Shown here in pieces: positions 24,966 through 37,498 of a stretch of DNA of 64,000 nucleotides (position 1 is its first letter; the number at the start of each line of letters is the position of its first letter). This stretch comes from Hermodice carunculata (taxonomy: Eukaryota > Annelida > Polychaeta > Eunicida > Amphinomidae). The stretch is from assembly GCA_964020975.1 (NCBI GenBank), contig OZ026630.1, positions 59,835,812 to 59,899,811 on the forward strand, read 5' to 3'. Below the pieces are notes generated by a model that saw nothing but the letters and a program-made list of their open reading frames with translations, was not told where the DNA came from and searched no databases. The position numbers and the translations under genes were made by a program.

Positions 24966-25553
24966 GCACTAGATATCAAAACAGCTTGCCATACATATGC
25001 CATAATGTGCAACAAATGTGCAGAGAACCACCAATCCCTTCTAGCAGCCCTTGCATCCCAATTCAGGTCATTTGAAACTCAGATTTACATTTTAAAAGCA
25101 TTAGTGAGGAAAGGATCATGATTTTTCCCTGATAGAAGGAGGTCAAGGGGAGGAAACTTGGCCTGTAGGGGTGTCAACTCTGCAACACTTCCAGACAGAT
25201 TTTTGGCTTGCATGTCATTTGGAAGGTAGTGACATTAGATTTCATATTCACACGTCTTCATTAAGCAAGGGAGACACTTCTCATCTCATACTTGTAATGT
25301 TAAGAACTTTACCAAATGCTAATATTGTGGCATGAACCTTTACATGTTGTTATTCACTGTCAATTGTGTCCTTGGCATGGTTTTTTTTTATTGTTTGTTT
25401 GTTTTTGTTTGTTTTTTGTTGTTTTTGTTTGTTTTTGTTTTTGTTAATACAGACAACCAAAGCTATATTTAAAAACAAAATTCTGTTACAGAGGCAACTT
25501 ATCCTGTGTGTTCCATTTTCTTTAAATGTTTTCCTCTGCATTCCTGGATAATA
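24966..25553. other. Single-copy DNA with a GTTTTT-rich tract
   Basis: Low-complexity T/G tract at 25380-25446. Nothing else recognised. Confidence 0.5.
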
Positions 25554-25650
25554 AACAAGAGGACCATGATAGTCCTGTGCTCAGTTGACCTACTAAAATA
25601 TAAACTAATATGTCAGATTGCTGCTATCCCTATTGAAAAGTAACAATGCT
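25554..25650 (+). mobile_element. Family F head fragment
   Basis: 'aacaagaggaccatgatagt' followed by 'cctgtgctcagttgacc' is the hairpin head of family F, with AGGAC pairing imperfectly with GTCCT. It continues with 'atatgtcagattgctgctat', also found near 49857. The tail is not found, so this is a fragment. Confidence 0.6.
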
Positions 25651-25936
25651 AACATGTACATATACTCAGGGGTGGAAGCAGATAGACATGCCCAAGAATG
25701 AAACTTTTTCAGGCTGCTGGTGTGTAAGATCACAACCGGGATTTAGGGAGGGGGATTGAAACTTTACTTTTAAAATTTGTCATATGTAAATGCAAACTCC
25801 CATTCAGTAAAATAAAACTCTGATGTATATATACACTTGTTTATTTATACCTGATAAAACAACACTGAAAGTGTAAAATACGCCCGTGTTTAAACCAAAG
25901 TGTAATCTTTATGTTGACACCTACTACAGTTACAGG

Positions 25937-26257
25937 TTACACATGAAACACCCACAGTCTAACACAGCCTGTGTTAGACTGTGGGTGTTTCAAACACAGT
26001 TTGCTATACACGGTACTTCCACTTTTTGGCTGTTGGTTCTTCATAATAGTAACTTTCCTCTGTTTTCCTGCATGAAGTTTTTTAGTTGCTTCTTTTGCAC
26101 GATGGAGCTTTAATTTAGAAACAGCATTAGCTAATTTAAGTTCTCTATTTTCATGTTCAAGTTGTCTGTGTCCATTCAAATGCTCCTTATAATGATTGTA
26201 GGCCCCATGACAATGTTTTCTCATGTTTGCTGATACTTTCAAATCTGTAGATTTCAT
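25937..26257 (-). CDS. Unidentified coding-like ORF with a coiled-coil segment
   Basis: A 106-codon minus-strand frame that looks more protein-like than most here. It is Lys/His-rich, with a heptad-like stretch RQLEHENRELKLANAVSKLK (about residues 32-51) followed by a basic run. An in-frame stop lies six codons before the ATG, and the 3' part runs through the 47 bp palindrome. I recognise no family. It could be an exon or transposase fragment of a lost element, or chance. No flanking exon with clear splice sites was found. Confidence 0.2.
   Translation of the reverse strand: MKSTDLKVSANMRKHCHGAYNHYKEHLNGHRQLEHENRELKLANAVSKLKLHRAKEATKKLHAGKQRKVTIMKNQQPKSGSTVYSKLCLKHPQSNTGCVRLWVFHV
25945..25991. 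repeat. Perfect 47 bp palindrome (23 bp arms, 1 base loop)
   Basis: The left arm starts GAAACACCCACAGTCTAACA and is followed by a single C and its exact reverse complement. No mismatch is seen over 23 base pairs. It overlaps the end of the minus-strand coding-like ORF 25937-26257. Confidence 0.95.
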
Positions 26258-27289
26258 TCCCCTCCTCCTAAGCTAAGTCCATACTTAATGATGGAAAGTC
26301 CCTCACATGCCAGGGCTCTGTTATTTTTGCAATTCATTCCAAATGATGAACACTAAGTTGGTCAGAAATTGCATGATTTATATTTCTGTGCACATTCTAT
26401 TTCAATTTACCTGAAAAAATTTGATGCCGTAGGTGGTGTCAAGATTCTGATCTTAAGTGCTGCGACTTTTTTTCACCGAGCAACACGGGCCTTGCAACAC
26501 AAGCGAGTGTACACTGGCATGCTCCTGGGCATGATTTACCGCTCTGCACGTCTATTTTTTCCGCCCTTCGATCATGAATTTAATAACTATCTTGTTCTGT
26601 CTTATAGATTTGTTCCATTTAAACATTTTAATAAAATCAAAACAACAAAATTTTGTTAGAAACCTAAATTGAAATAGCCATCCACAGGTATTAAAGTTTG
26701 TCTACAATAAAATGCACAGACTTGCAGGTAAATAAACACTGCGGGCCAGTGGGAGGCTGATTGAAGGTTGGCTTGAGTTGCACCCGGCTGGAGTCCACAA
26801 TAGTGGCAAACGATGTTCACATACATTTCAAGCATGTGTGCTCGAACATGGCATGCTAGGCGTTAAGGAAAAATCAAACTGTCAGCAAACTACAAAATGC
26901 ACGTTTTACCACTGTGACATTTTAGGTAAAAGATTTGCACTGTTCAGCACAATCCATGCTGTAATCACCAGCATTAGCTGTGGCATCCATTGTAAACATG
27001 AACGCGTGGACCAGACTCGGCAACTTGCTGATTGGACAATCAGGCCAACAATGGAATGCATAATTAATTACAGTCCAGAAAAGTTCTATACAACTCAGTA
27101 TGAACAGGTCTACTGTATATAAACTTGTCCCAACTGATTTCTCCCTTTTTTTTACACAAGTCAAGTCTGGTTTGTTTTTAAAAAGGAAACTTTTTTTTTC
27201 GTCCTGAAGACAGAAATCCGTTTGTAGACAGAACACTCCCACCCCTGTATACTCTTTAAACCAATTTGTCCCAATGTTGATAATTTGTT
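26258..27289. other. Single-copy DNA, nothing recognised
   Basis: Overlapping open frames of 114 (plus, 26778-27122) and 106 codons (minus, 26922-27242) show no known motif. A TATATAAAC word lies near 27115. Confidence 0.4.
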
Positions 27290-28730
27290 AACAAGAGGGC
27301 TGTGTGAACAGCCCGTGCCTCAGCTGATCTTGACATTCATCACACTTGCAGCTCTATGAACTTGGGAAAGGATCAAGGACACCATGTTCTGAGTAAGTCT
27401 GACCTTTATAGAAGAACACTTACATGTGCAACATCAAAGTTCAAGTAGTTCTCAAGTTATAATGAAGAGTAAAATTCATGTATGTTGCACTGTGACCCCA
27501 CAAATGAGGTCAAGGTCATTCATGTACTGTCTCAGCATGACCTTCATACACAATAATTAACATGTGTAGCTAACTCAAAACAGATCTCAAGTTATCAAGT
27601 AAACAGTAAATTTCCTGTCAGTTGTCCTATGATTTAGCATTAGAATGCCCATTGACTTACATAGTAATCAATAGGAAAGCTGCACTGAGCGATAAGTACC
27701 CGAATTGAAAATCCTTAAAAATCAGGAATCCAAAGCAGTGCCACCTAGTAAACAACTGTTTGACCCTTCCACGACAACATATCTATCACATCTCAGCTTA
27801 ATCTGAGGGACTGTTCTTGACAAGTGAAAAATAGCAAAACCACACAAAAACTTCCTTAAAAAATTGTAGCGCCACCTGGTGAACAAATTGGGAACTAGGT
27901 GTCCCCGGGAGTATCTATGTACGATATCAAAGCAATTGGGTACGCAGTTTCAGAGAAGAAGATTTTTTAAGATTTGTTAAAAAAAAAAGAACAAAAAAAT
28001 TCATTAAAAATCCAAAAATCACTGGAGCATGACCATGTGAACAAAATTGGTAGAAACCCACCCAAGGTACATTGCCACCAAGTTTGAAGTTAATCTGGAT
28101 GACGGTTTTGGAGAAGTAGTAGAAAATGTGAATTAGCATTAGAATGCCCATTGACTTCCATAGTAATCAATAGGAAAGCTGCATTGACCGACAAGTACCA
28201 GAATTGAAAAAATCGTTAAAAATCAGGAATCCGCAGCATTCCCACATAGTGAACAACTTTGTTTGACCCTTCTACAAGGAACATATCCACCATGTTTCAG
28301 CTTAATCTGAGTGACAGTTCTGGAGAAGAAGTCGAAAATAGCTATAACACACAAAAATTCATAAAAAATTAGGAAAAAATTGCAGCGCCACCTGGTGAAC
28401 AAATTAAGAACTAGGAGTCCCAGGGAGTGTTCCTGTGTGATATCAAAGCAATTGGGTGAGCGGTTTCGGAGAAGAAGATTTTTTAAGATTTACCCAAAAA
28501 AGAACAAAAAAATTCATTTAAAATACAAAAATCACTGGACCGCGACCATTTGAACAAACTTGGTAGAGACCCACCCAAGGCACATTCCCACCAAGTTTGA
28601 AGTGAATCTGGCGGACGGTTTTTGAGAAGAAGTTGAAAATGTGAATTGTGGACGACGGACGGACGGACGACGGACGGACGACAGACCCTCACAAAACCTC
28701 AGCTGACTGATAAGTCAGCTGAGGTAAAAA
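27290..28730 (+). mobile_element. Family A hairpin-headed element, copy 2 (1.44 kb)
   Basis: Nearly the same as the first and last parts of copy 1. It has head AACAAGAGGGCTGTGTGAAC, two body units beginning 'attagcattagaatgcccat' near 27636 and 28134, GACG repeats at 28650-28682, and a terminal stem CCTCAGCTGAC / GTCAGCTGAGG then TAAAAA. Flanking bases are 'aatttgtt' and 'tcacaaac', with no target duplication longer than a base or two. High similarity to copy 1 implies recent spread. It encodes no protein. Confidence 0.85.
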
Positions 28731-28940
28731 TCACAAACTGACAGCACCACCAGGCAGAGTAAAAGCTGGTGGAGATCAACTTCAGGTACATTCCCTCTAA
28801 GTTTCAGGAGAATCCAACATACAATTGGGGAAAAGTCAAAAAAGCAACAGCAAACAAAAATTGTTAAAAAATGGAAAGAAAAGCCAATGGATCTAGCACT
28901 CTGCTGACCTATTTGAGAAACAATGAGGCAAAACATGATG
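28731..28940 (+). repeat. Fragment related to family E/A body units
   Basis: 'acagcaccaccaggcagagt', 'ggtacattccctctaagttt' and 'ggggaaaagtcaaaa' resemble units at 50430-50540 and 63430-63550. It is followed by a decayed head-like word 'ctagcactctgctgacc' near 28895. Confidence 0.45.
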
Positions 28941-29274
28941 TAACATATATTTGTAAATTTTATTGAGGGTAAAGGAACAACATCTTGAATATGTGTTTTA
29001 GCTATGAAAGAAGTCATCAGATGGTTTTGTTGCTTGGATAGTCAGAAGCCAGGGTTAGAAAGCATTGTTAGAAGTGGCATAGAGACAGATCCATCACATT
29101 GATAAGAGTTTTACATAAGACCCTGTTTGTGGTCTTAAATGACACTGGACTTCGGTATGAGAACTGAAACAGTGTGGTAGATGCATTCTTGCATGGTCCA
29201 ATAATTGAAGCAAAAACTTACAAAAATGTTTCTATGACTTTGCAAAAAATTTGGATGCTCAAAAAATAAAACAA
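28941..29274. other. Single-copy DNA, nothing recognised
   Basis: No gene or clear repeat seen. Confidence 0.4.
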
Positions 29275-29468
29275 GTTTAGGATGAATTTGTACACATTGG
29301 TAGAGACCCACCCAAGGTACATTGCTACCAAGTTTGAAGTGGATCTGGTTGGCTGTTTTGGAGAAGTCGAAAATGTAAACTGTGGATGGATGGATGGATG
29401 ATGGATGCCAGATGATGGATGACTGACCATCCTATAAGTTCAGCTGACAAGTCACAATTGAACTAAAA
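29275..29468 (+). mobile_element. Family A-like 3' end fragment
   Basis: 'tggtagagacccacccaagg' and 'ccaagtttgaagtggatctg' followed by GGAT/GATG repeats (29386-29425) and 'gttcagctgacaagtca' are the end of a family A element. Its terminal stem is partly eroded. No head is present nearby. Confidence 0.65.
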
Positions 29469-30718
29469 ATGTCCATTTAATAAACACAGAAATAAACACA
29501 ATACCAATATTTGACACTGAGGACTATTTTTATTGCATGAAACCTCATGGGTGCAACATAATATCTCATTTATGGAAGCCAGTCATGGTGCACCCCCTTG
29601 GGACTTCAAGCTCTCCTCCAAGTCCAAGGTGGCACACCATGACACTGGCCTGACATAGACAGGGCACTCCCCTTACAACACTACAAGTTAAAGATCACTA
29701 CATTATAATCCTGAAGTCCCAATTACTTAGTACTAATGCCTTTTTAGGGACAGCTGGGGTTTTAGGCACTTAATAGGACACTAATTTACCATATTTATGT
29801 AGGTAAAGCTAAAATATTAGCTTAATTTCTATAAAGCGACAATGCTTTACTGTCTTCATAATTCCTTTCAAAGACTTTGCTGACTATTTTTATGTCATTA
29901 CTTCTTATTTATACAATATTCCATATTTGTTTACCTATGTAATGTTTACATGGGTGTAAGGCAGACAATGATCAGTACAATTGGGAAAACTGTGATACTG
30001 CCCTTTCAAACAGGACAATGTAAATCTCCATAAGGTAAGACCTATGAAGCTATAGAGGTAGCAAGCAGACAACTGCTCTTATTGCTACATATGGTACAAG
30101 GAAACCTCAACAGTTTTATCCACATTTAGCACCACACTATCCAGCTCCAAAGCGTGTGTTTCATCCAATCTTATGCTTACTCGTTTCTATTTTCAGACCA
30201 CCATTAATCAGCATCATGTATTTTTACCACAAATTGTTTCATGGCTGAGCAGTTTGACTCAACAGTGGGTGTGGCGGAAGAAACTTGTGTATCAATATTT
30301 CTTTCTGCCCTAGTTTTACTAGAAGACAACATGTTTTTGTGTGTCTGGAAGATGAACTTCAAAGGAAGATTATTTAGCACATTCCATTCTCAGTTATAAC
30401 AGAACTGCTTTTCTTCACGTACAGCATTTATCCAGCATTTATGAACCCTGAAATTATTGACATGCATGTGTAACAAAAGATGTATTATAACTGACATGAG
30501 CTTTAAGGAATAGATTAATGCATGCACTTTAATGGAAATGTATCTGAAATACTGTTGCATTCCATTTTCCACTGTTTGTTTATATGGGTGCTCATTTTGA
30601 AAGATCATAAGACCCAGCAAGTCAACAAATTATGTTTCATATTAGGTGGCTTTTCAATTGAAGTACAAAATATTATGGTCAGACAACAGCCCAAAGTTGA
30701 TATATGCCTATAATTCAG
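29469..30718. other. Single-copy DNA, nothing recognised
   Basis: No gene, RNA or interspersed element identified. A small inverted repeat 'cttgggactt' / 'aagtccaag' lies near 29599-29625. Confidence 0.45.
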
Positions 30719-31132
30719 TCTCTAACTAGAGTGGCCTAGGAAAATAGGCACCCCAGAACAGAAACAAGTATATATTTTGCAATATTCTTATGTAAATCAC
30801 ATAAGATTGATATATTTTTTGATACAATTACATATAAATTACATAATCTCATCAAATGGTGCTTTTGTCACTCAAATGTTACAAGTAGATTCAATTGATG
30901 TCATTCAATATTGGATAAAACAATGTCTCTCACAAGAGTGGCCTAGGAAAATAGGCACCCCAGAACACAAACAAGTATATATTTTGCAATATTCTTATGT
31001 AAATCACATAAGATTGATATATTTTTTGATACAATTACATATAAATTACATAATCTCATCAAATGGTGCTTTTGTCACTCAAATGTTACAAGTAGATTCA
31101 ATTGATCTCATTCAATATTGGATAAAACAATG
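30719..31132 (+). repeat. Recent tandem duplication, 207 bp period, two copies
   Basis: The block containing 'gtggcctaggaaaataggca' at 30731 recurs at 30938, and the copies run in register to about 30926 and 31133. Only about two substitutions are visible in the shared block of nearly 200 bp (for example cagaacaG/Caaac). The first ten bases of the repeat differ more. The 134-codon open frame across it only reflects the duplicated sequence. Confidence 0.93.
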
Positions 31133-31987
31133 TTATGTCAATCATTCAAAACGAATGTGTTATCTGCCTGTCCTAGCATGAATATATCCTTCCTACACAA
31201 GATTTTTTGTCACTTCATCACTGTTATGAAATGTTAATCATTCTATGTTTCAGGGTGAATTATCATTTTCTAGAGTGAAATTCAAAAGTAATAACACACT
31301 GTAGATCTCATGACCTAAACACTGTTACAACTAAATTGTGATGTGCCTGCATCAGTGATGTAGAGCATTAACATGCAGACAAAATCAAATGTATGCAAGG
31401 GATGTCTGATTATATGTCACACATGATGCTGAATACTACAACGAATGTAAACAAACACGGCACACCAGGTCAGCGTTAAAAGTAGGCCTAGGACATTTTT
31501 TTTGCGATCAATACCCAATTAGGCACAGAACAAAGAAAATCTTACATGGCTGGAGAGTGAGTTATTATATTTTTCTCTCACTCGGGATCGTTGTTCATGG
31601 GAAAAATCACTCGTGACCTGTGGTTACTCTATATGTCTTTGGCACCCCAATTGCTATCTCAAGATGGCAAAACTACATAATCTTTTAATCTCAGGATTGG
31701 GGGAGTAGAGTGGTTTCCAACTTACCAAAGCTCTGCCAAGAGAGAGCAGCCTGTCTGGACAGACAACTAAATGAAGTGCCACCTTTTAAATAATTTTTAT
31801 GTTTATTTTATCAGCATCATTACCGTTTATTATCATTATCATCATAACCATTATTGGTAGCTCCTGTTACACTGTTTCTAATTTAAAGAGGATGGTTAAA
31901 AAAAATTCATCATTTTGAAGAGAGTATATGGAATGCTCTTATTCAGTACTGCCCTCCCTTCCCTGGAAAAAGTAATTTTTTATTTCT
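31133..31987. other. Single-copy DNA, nothing recognised
   Basis: No gene or repeat recognised. Confidence 0.45.
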
Positions 31988-33180
31988 AACAAGAGGCCCG
32001 AGGGGCTAATGCTCTGCTGATGACCATCTTAAAAAAATAATTTCCTGAAGTGCATTCCCTCTATGACCTGGAGAAATTAGTCAAGGTCGTCTATATTATG
32101 CAATATTAAACTTCCACATGGTATCCACTTGTGGTACATTAGGTATCGTTAACCTTATTTTTCATCAACATATTGAATTTAGAGACCTTTCCATACTTAA
32201 TAACCTTCAAAAATGGGCCAAGGTCACAAAACATATTACAAAATTTGACCATTTGGCTTCATGCTTACTGGGTAAATTTTGCAGTTCCATTTCAATTTAC
32301 TAGCACAATAATGAACTTGTTTTGATACCTATGTTAGCTCCAATAATTACCACCTGTAGCACCAACATGCCTCCTTATACATAAACTTTTGCCTGTATAA
32401 TATTCCTGTAATGGTATATGGATGCATGCCCTCCCTGACCTTGAGACAGTATGTGAAGATCATCCATATTTGCAATAGCAAAGTTCCCCCATACATGTAT
32501 ATATATAATAAGCAATTGTGGCATATGTGGTAATGTTAGCCTTATTCTGTCTCAAAAGGTTGAATTTAGTGACACCTTTTCTTCAGTGCTTAATGACACT
32601 GAAAAATAGGTCAACATGACTCATAATTTTGCAAAATTTGACTGTTGACCTAACACATAATTATTATAACTTTTGTAGTTTCATCTCAATTTACTATCAC
32701 ATAAATAAATTTTAATGTGTTTTTGATACCTATATGATGGTAGTTTCAACCAATACAACCAGTAGTGCCACCATGACTTCACATGAAATAAGAATCTTGC
32801 CTGTAAAAAATGTTCCTGTAATGATACATACATATACGTCATCACAAGTTCAGATATAATGACCATCATACTAATTCTTTTATTGAAATGAATTCCCTCT
32901 ATGACCATGACAAAGTGGGTCAAGGTCATCCAAACTGTGCAGTATCAACATTATACATATGATACACATTTGTGGTATATTTGGTATAATAAGCCATATT
33001 CTTTCTTGAAATACTGAATTTAGTGTCTTTCACTGAGTCTTTAATGACTTTGAAAAATCCGACCACTGGCCTTACTTATACTATTGTCAAACAGTGGCTA
33101 AAATGGAAAACCTTTTTGTTCCATCAACAATTACACTGCAAAGCAAGCAACTAAAACACTGTTAACAATTAGAAATTAAG
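31988..33180 (+). mobile_element. Family B-type element with three body units
   Basis: The head AACAAGAGGCCCGAGGGGCT is followed by 'aatgctctgctga'. Units of roughly 370-460 bp begin 'attccctctatgacctgg' near 32052, 32425 and 32890. Each has a following 'cacatttgtggtatatttgg'-like phrase and a 'gcaaaatttgac' phrase. It stops where a family C head begins at 33186. No terminal GACG tail is seen, so the 3' end may have been replaced. Confidence 0.65.
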
Positions 33181-33185
33181 ATGAG

Positions 33186-33605
33186 AACTAGAAAAGATGA
33201 TTTGCGGCATAGCAAATGAGTGTGTGTGTCTTCAAAGCATATTGGTGTGGCAATGTACAACAATTCCATAACACAGGAGTAGAAGTTGGAATGGCATCTC
33301 TATCTATTATAGCTTTGAGGTTATTCAAGATTTAAAATTTCTAATGGTGTTACTTAGTGTAATTTAAATTGCTACAACTTTTGTTCTTAATTCATTAGGT
33401 GTGCAATGGTCAACAACCCCCTAGTAGAAGTTGGAATGACATCTCTATATATTATAGTGTTGAAGATATTCAAGATTGAAAATTTTGAACACTGCTAATT
33501 AGCATAATTTAAATTGCTACAACTGTTGTCTTAAGTTCATTACAAGCACAATGGTCAATAACCCCCTAGTAGAAGTTGAAATGACAAAAAAATTTGAAAG
33601 GGCTA
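33186..33605 (+). mobile_element. Family C-type element, AACTAGAA head
   Basis: The head 'aactagaaaagatgatttgc' is followed by 'ggcatagcaaat', an ATTTGC/GCAAAT stem. Three body units of about 140-147 bp share 'gtagaagttggaatgacatc' and 'aatttaaattgctacaactt'. The body differs from the 14.6 kb copy although the head is shared. Confidence 0.6.
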
Positions 33606-33880
33606 ACTTACAAATTGTAGACAGTATCTTGTTGACAAGCAACTATTTACAGAATGACATATGGATAGATAAAGGATCGCATAAACTGGCGACCCATGTT
33701 GGATGATATATCACCATTATTTATTGGGCTCACAACATAAATAATCAAGTCTCCTTTTTTCAGTATCCAGTGAAAACTGCAGAGATTGTAATCATTTGCT
33801 CATCATTTTACTGCAAAGTTAAAGTGTATATTATCCATAGTGAACCTCTCCTCTCCGTGTACTGTCTGCACTTTTGTGAA
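33606..33880. other. Single-copy DNA, nothing recognised
   Basis: Spacer between a family C-type and a family D element. Confidence 0.4.
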
Positions 33881-34258
33881 AACTAGAAGTGATTTTTTCA
33901 TGTAAAAAACATTATAAATACCCCAAGCAGGTGCCTTTCAATAGAGGCCACCCCTCTAAGAGGGCCACCATTCTACTGCAGAAAGTTTGACCTTGACCTT
34001 TGACCTCAAGATCACCTCTCAGCAAATTTAAGGGAAGTCTCAATTGGGTAAATAATGAAAAAGTTTGATGGACTAATCATACCCATTTGAAAATGTGGCA
34101 GGGAAACCATTTTATTTTGCAAGGCATTGTGACCTTGACCGATGACCTAAAGATCATCCACAATCATATAAAAAAATCCCAACATCTATGCAGTATCTGT
34201 ACCAAATGTTTCAAATGAATCTGGCTTACTGTTTTGAAGAAGTCAAAATGTGAACTAC
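33881..34258 (+). mobile_element. Family D element, copy 1, AACTAGAA head
   Basis: The head 'aactagaagtgattttttca' continues 'tgtaaaaaac', a TTTTT/AAAAA stem. The body includes 'ctctaagagggccaccattc', 'gaccttgacctttgacctca' and 'gtggcagggaaaccatttta', ending near 'tttgaagaagtcaaaatgtg'. Copy 2 at 62146-62522 is collinear over the full length, which defines the ends. Confidence 0.72.
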
Positions 34259-35201
34259 CATTGCAGACCTCCTACAGGGGATGCATCATGATGAAAATGA
34301 GGAACTATCCCATTAACCTTACCACATTCATCAAATTCAGTCTAAGTCTTCAAGACTGGAAACCAAAAACGTTGCAAGAAGCACAATGGCAACAAGCAGA
34401 AGAAATGAGCATAAAAATAGTTCTCCCCTGTTCCAAGGAGAGACATAATAACTAAAGCCTACTTTTCTAATTTGCTGTCTCTGTTATAAGTGGTTGAAAT
34501 GTGAATGTCAATGCACAATGTTAAACTTAGTATAACATTCAAGGTAACAGTGTATTTTGAAAAATAACTTTTCATGAGTAGGACGAAACTGTGATACCAA
34601 AAAACATCTGTATTATGCATTCACATTTTACAACCCTCTTCTGCTTGTATCTGATGAAAAAACAATTAAACTACATCCGTGTACCTTTAAACCTTTAACT
34701 ACAACACAAATTTCATTTTAGGACACCATCCAACAATGTATTGGCAGGTAACACATGTATCTGAGCAGTTCAACTTACAACTTTTGACAGCTCACTTGAT
34801 GACACTAATGCTGCAAACATTTACAGAACTGAAGCAAGCACAATAAATAATGGTTTCTACATTCAGTGTTGTTATCCACTTCTGATTTGTTAACTACTCT
34901 ACCACGTGCTTATCTAAACAATTGGCAAGTTTCAGAGTCTCCAAGTCTCATGATAAAATAGGATATATCCCACCTCTTATTACTTTAAATATACTTATTT
35001 CTTTAGTCACATAAATTAGTAAATTTTCTGAATCCTGCTTTTTTTGACAGTGCTTGCCTCATTGAATAAATTTCAAATGGGCTCCCAGTTTTTGGTCCAA
35101 TTTTCATAAACCCTTCATTTTTCTGTGCTGTGCTACTTGGAGACTCTGCAATTGTAGTATACATGGATTAACAATCTGTAACTAACATTCATAATCTGCT
35201 T

Positions 35202-35822
35202 GTGTATCTAAAAAGTTTTTATTTTTTATCTTTACATTTGTTATTCTGTAAATATAGTGAATGTACGGTGTACAGCAACAAACATCCAGTGCTCCAAGGT
35301 GCCAATGATCGTTGCAACTTTATACTGGATGGTGGGGCAAGACATAAAACAGTCTTGTACACACAGATTTTCAAACTTCAAATCATTCTTCAGCCCAAAA
35401 TTTGTCACTATCCGCTGCTGAAAGGCAAGGACTTTCTTGTTTTCTTTTCTAATTTACAGGGTGGGAGTTTATGTGCATTAAAATTCATATACATGCATTG
35501 CATGCCCATATCCGTCAACCCTGTAACCCTGTTAAATCTGAAACATGTCCTGTCAATATTAACCCTTTACCACTCATACTGGTCCCTAACATCAAAATCT
35601 CACCAGTCTGCATCAATGCTTTATTTAAACTGGACTCAATCTTACTCTAAGAAGGAAAGTATTAATAGCTCATTGATTCAGCACGTTATGTTTCTCTGTG
35701 TGTATAATTTACTGACATATGGCGTTTTCAAGTATGACAATGCTGAAGCACTTGTCATTTTCTCCTTCCATCAGGGGAAGACATATACACAGCACTTAAT
35801 ATTCACACCATACTCAGTATAG
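35202..35822 (+). CDS. Longest open frame in the window (206 codons), unidentified
   Basis: Rich in Leu, Ser, Phe, Tyr and His with hydrophobic stretches (for example FYFLSLHLLF near the start), but no domain I recognise. In DNA this AT-rich a frame this long is uncommon by chance. No start context, splice signal or homologous copy supports expression, and the composition is also what random AT-rich DNA gives. An exon, a transposon remnant or chance are all possible. Confidence 0.15.
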   Translation: MYLKSFYFLSLHLLFCKYSECTVYSNKHPVLQGANDRCNFILDGGARHKTVLYTQIFKLQIILQPKICHYPLLKGKDFLVFFSNLQGGSLCALKFIYMHCMPISVNPVTLLNLKHVLSILTLYHSYWSLTSKSHQSASMLYLNWTQSYSKKESINSSLIQHVMFLCVYNLLTYGVFKYDNAEALVIFSFHQGKTYTQHLIFTPYSV

Positions 35823-37498
35823 GCTTTGGAAGATTCAATAATTTGTAGCTGTATACGATCAGATAATACAATGGATTTGATCTGCAGTATGGGTCAATTA
35901 AATATAATCTGTTACCATCTGCAACAACATGCTGTCAATTTCAGGGGTAGGTGGTGGTGGTGGTGTTAGGATGTTGTGTCAGGCAGGGTTATGCTGTATG
36001 GTGTTCTGCTCACACTTGTCCTTTGTCCTTTTAAATGATCAATGTTAGTCAGGCCTCTTTCACAGCACAATTATATATAATACATGTATCATATAAGTCT
36101 ACAGCTTAAATTGCTTAGAACTACATTTCCTTAACTACCAATTTTTCATTCCCCCCCCCCCCCCCAAGATAGTGGACTTAACCGTGGAAAACCATACTGG
36201 TCAATAAGAAAGTGAAGGCCAGAAAAATGTCAGGTAATTTTAAGCTAGCTAATATATGTCATGTCTGTGTGCTAGCTATGGAGATTTGTCTTTACTGCAG
36301 GGACATACCTTCAACAGAGTGTCAAATGTAAAGTGTGGTTCACACATAATGTACATGTTTGCCTTGCAAATATGCTGTGTGTGCATTACATATAAAACTC
36401 TTACCTTGCCAGCATTCATAAAAACTCTTTATTTTTTTTCTCTCTCTCTCTCTATAACACCACTGTTACTGTCAAGAGCTTTTAACTGCTACCCTGCAGT
36501 CTACACAGCTCATGAAGCCTGTTTGCACAACACTCTCAACAGCACTCAGTAAATACTTCACTCCATACTCACCTGAAACAGACAAGAAAAAAAAATGCAA
36601 GTCAGGGTGTTGTTATACATTGCACTCCAATGAATGGAAAAACTGGCATATAAAATATACTGATAAACACATACATTATTTGTGACAATTGAAACTTTAT
36701 TGTAAAGAAAAAGAACCTAAATTTTCGAAGAATGCTGTTTTATCAAACTGCATAAATAGTACATATGATGTTGAGCTTCACTGTCAACAGAAATAGCCTG
36801 CCACAGAAGCTAAATTTTACAGGATAAAAACTATTTAATGATGGCTGAAGTGATGGGAGTCCACTCTTCATCACAGTGATTTGCATAAGCAGGGGAGATA
36901 TTGTATTCCGGTCTGCAGGACAACATGGGATGAGGGAGTTGGGTGGTTGACCAATCAAGTCTCACCTGCACATGAACAAGAACAATACACATGCAGAGAA
37001 TCATGGGATTGATGAATTGGAAGCTTATCCAACTAAAACATTCCACCAGGCACATGAACCACCAATTCCTACTAAAATCAGATCATCTATACAAAAACAT
37101 TCAGCTCACCAACTGAAAGGCCTCAGCACTACCTAGTACACCACAATGATCACCAAACATGTTCTTGTATCTATCACTCTTTGGTAAGTCTCAATGTGGC
37201 AAGGCACACAGTGTATGTCCTACCCATATATATGTACAGCACTGAAACACTGTCCAAAGTGCAACAGACTGCATAAGGCAATGAATGCTATCAAATATCC
37301 CAAAGCTCATGTTCCTCACAGATACACAAAGGTCTCTCTTTTGAAAGATATACACTTTCCCTTATAGAATTAAGGCTGCAACAACAAGGATATACATGCA
37401 TAAAAGACCCACAGAAATTATATGACATTGGCACATAATTATGAATACCTAAAGATAGACTGCAATGTTTTGATGTTTTCTAGTCCATCTTCATCAAA

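Noticed and set aside
26778-27242. Opposed ORFs of 114 and 106 codons
   Set aside because: They overlap on opposite strands, no family is recognised, and there is no splice or start context.
30777-31181. 134-codon ORF with an internally repeated protein sequence
   Set aside because: The repeat comes from the 207 bp DNA duplication. There is no domain and no sign of coding constraint.
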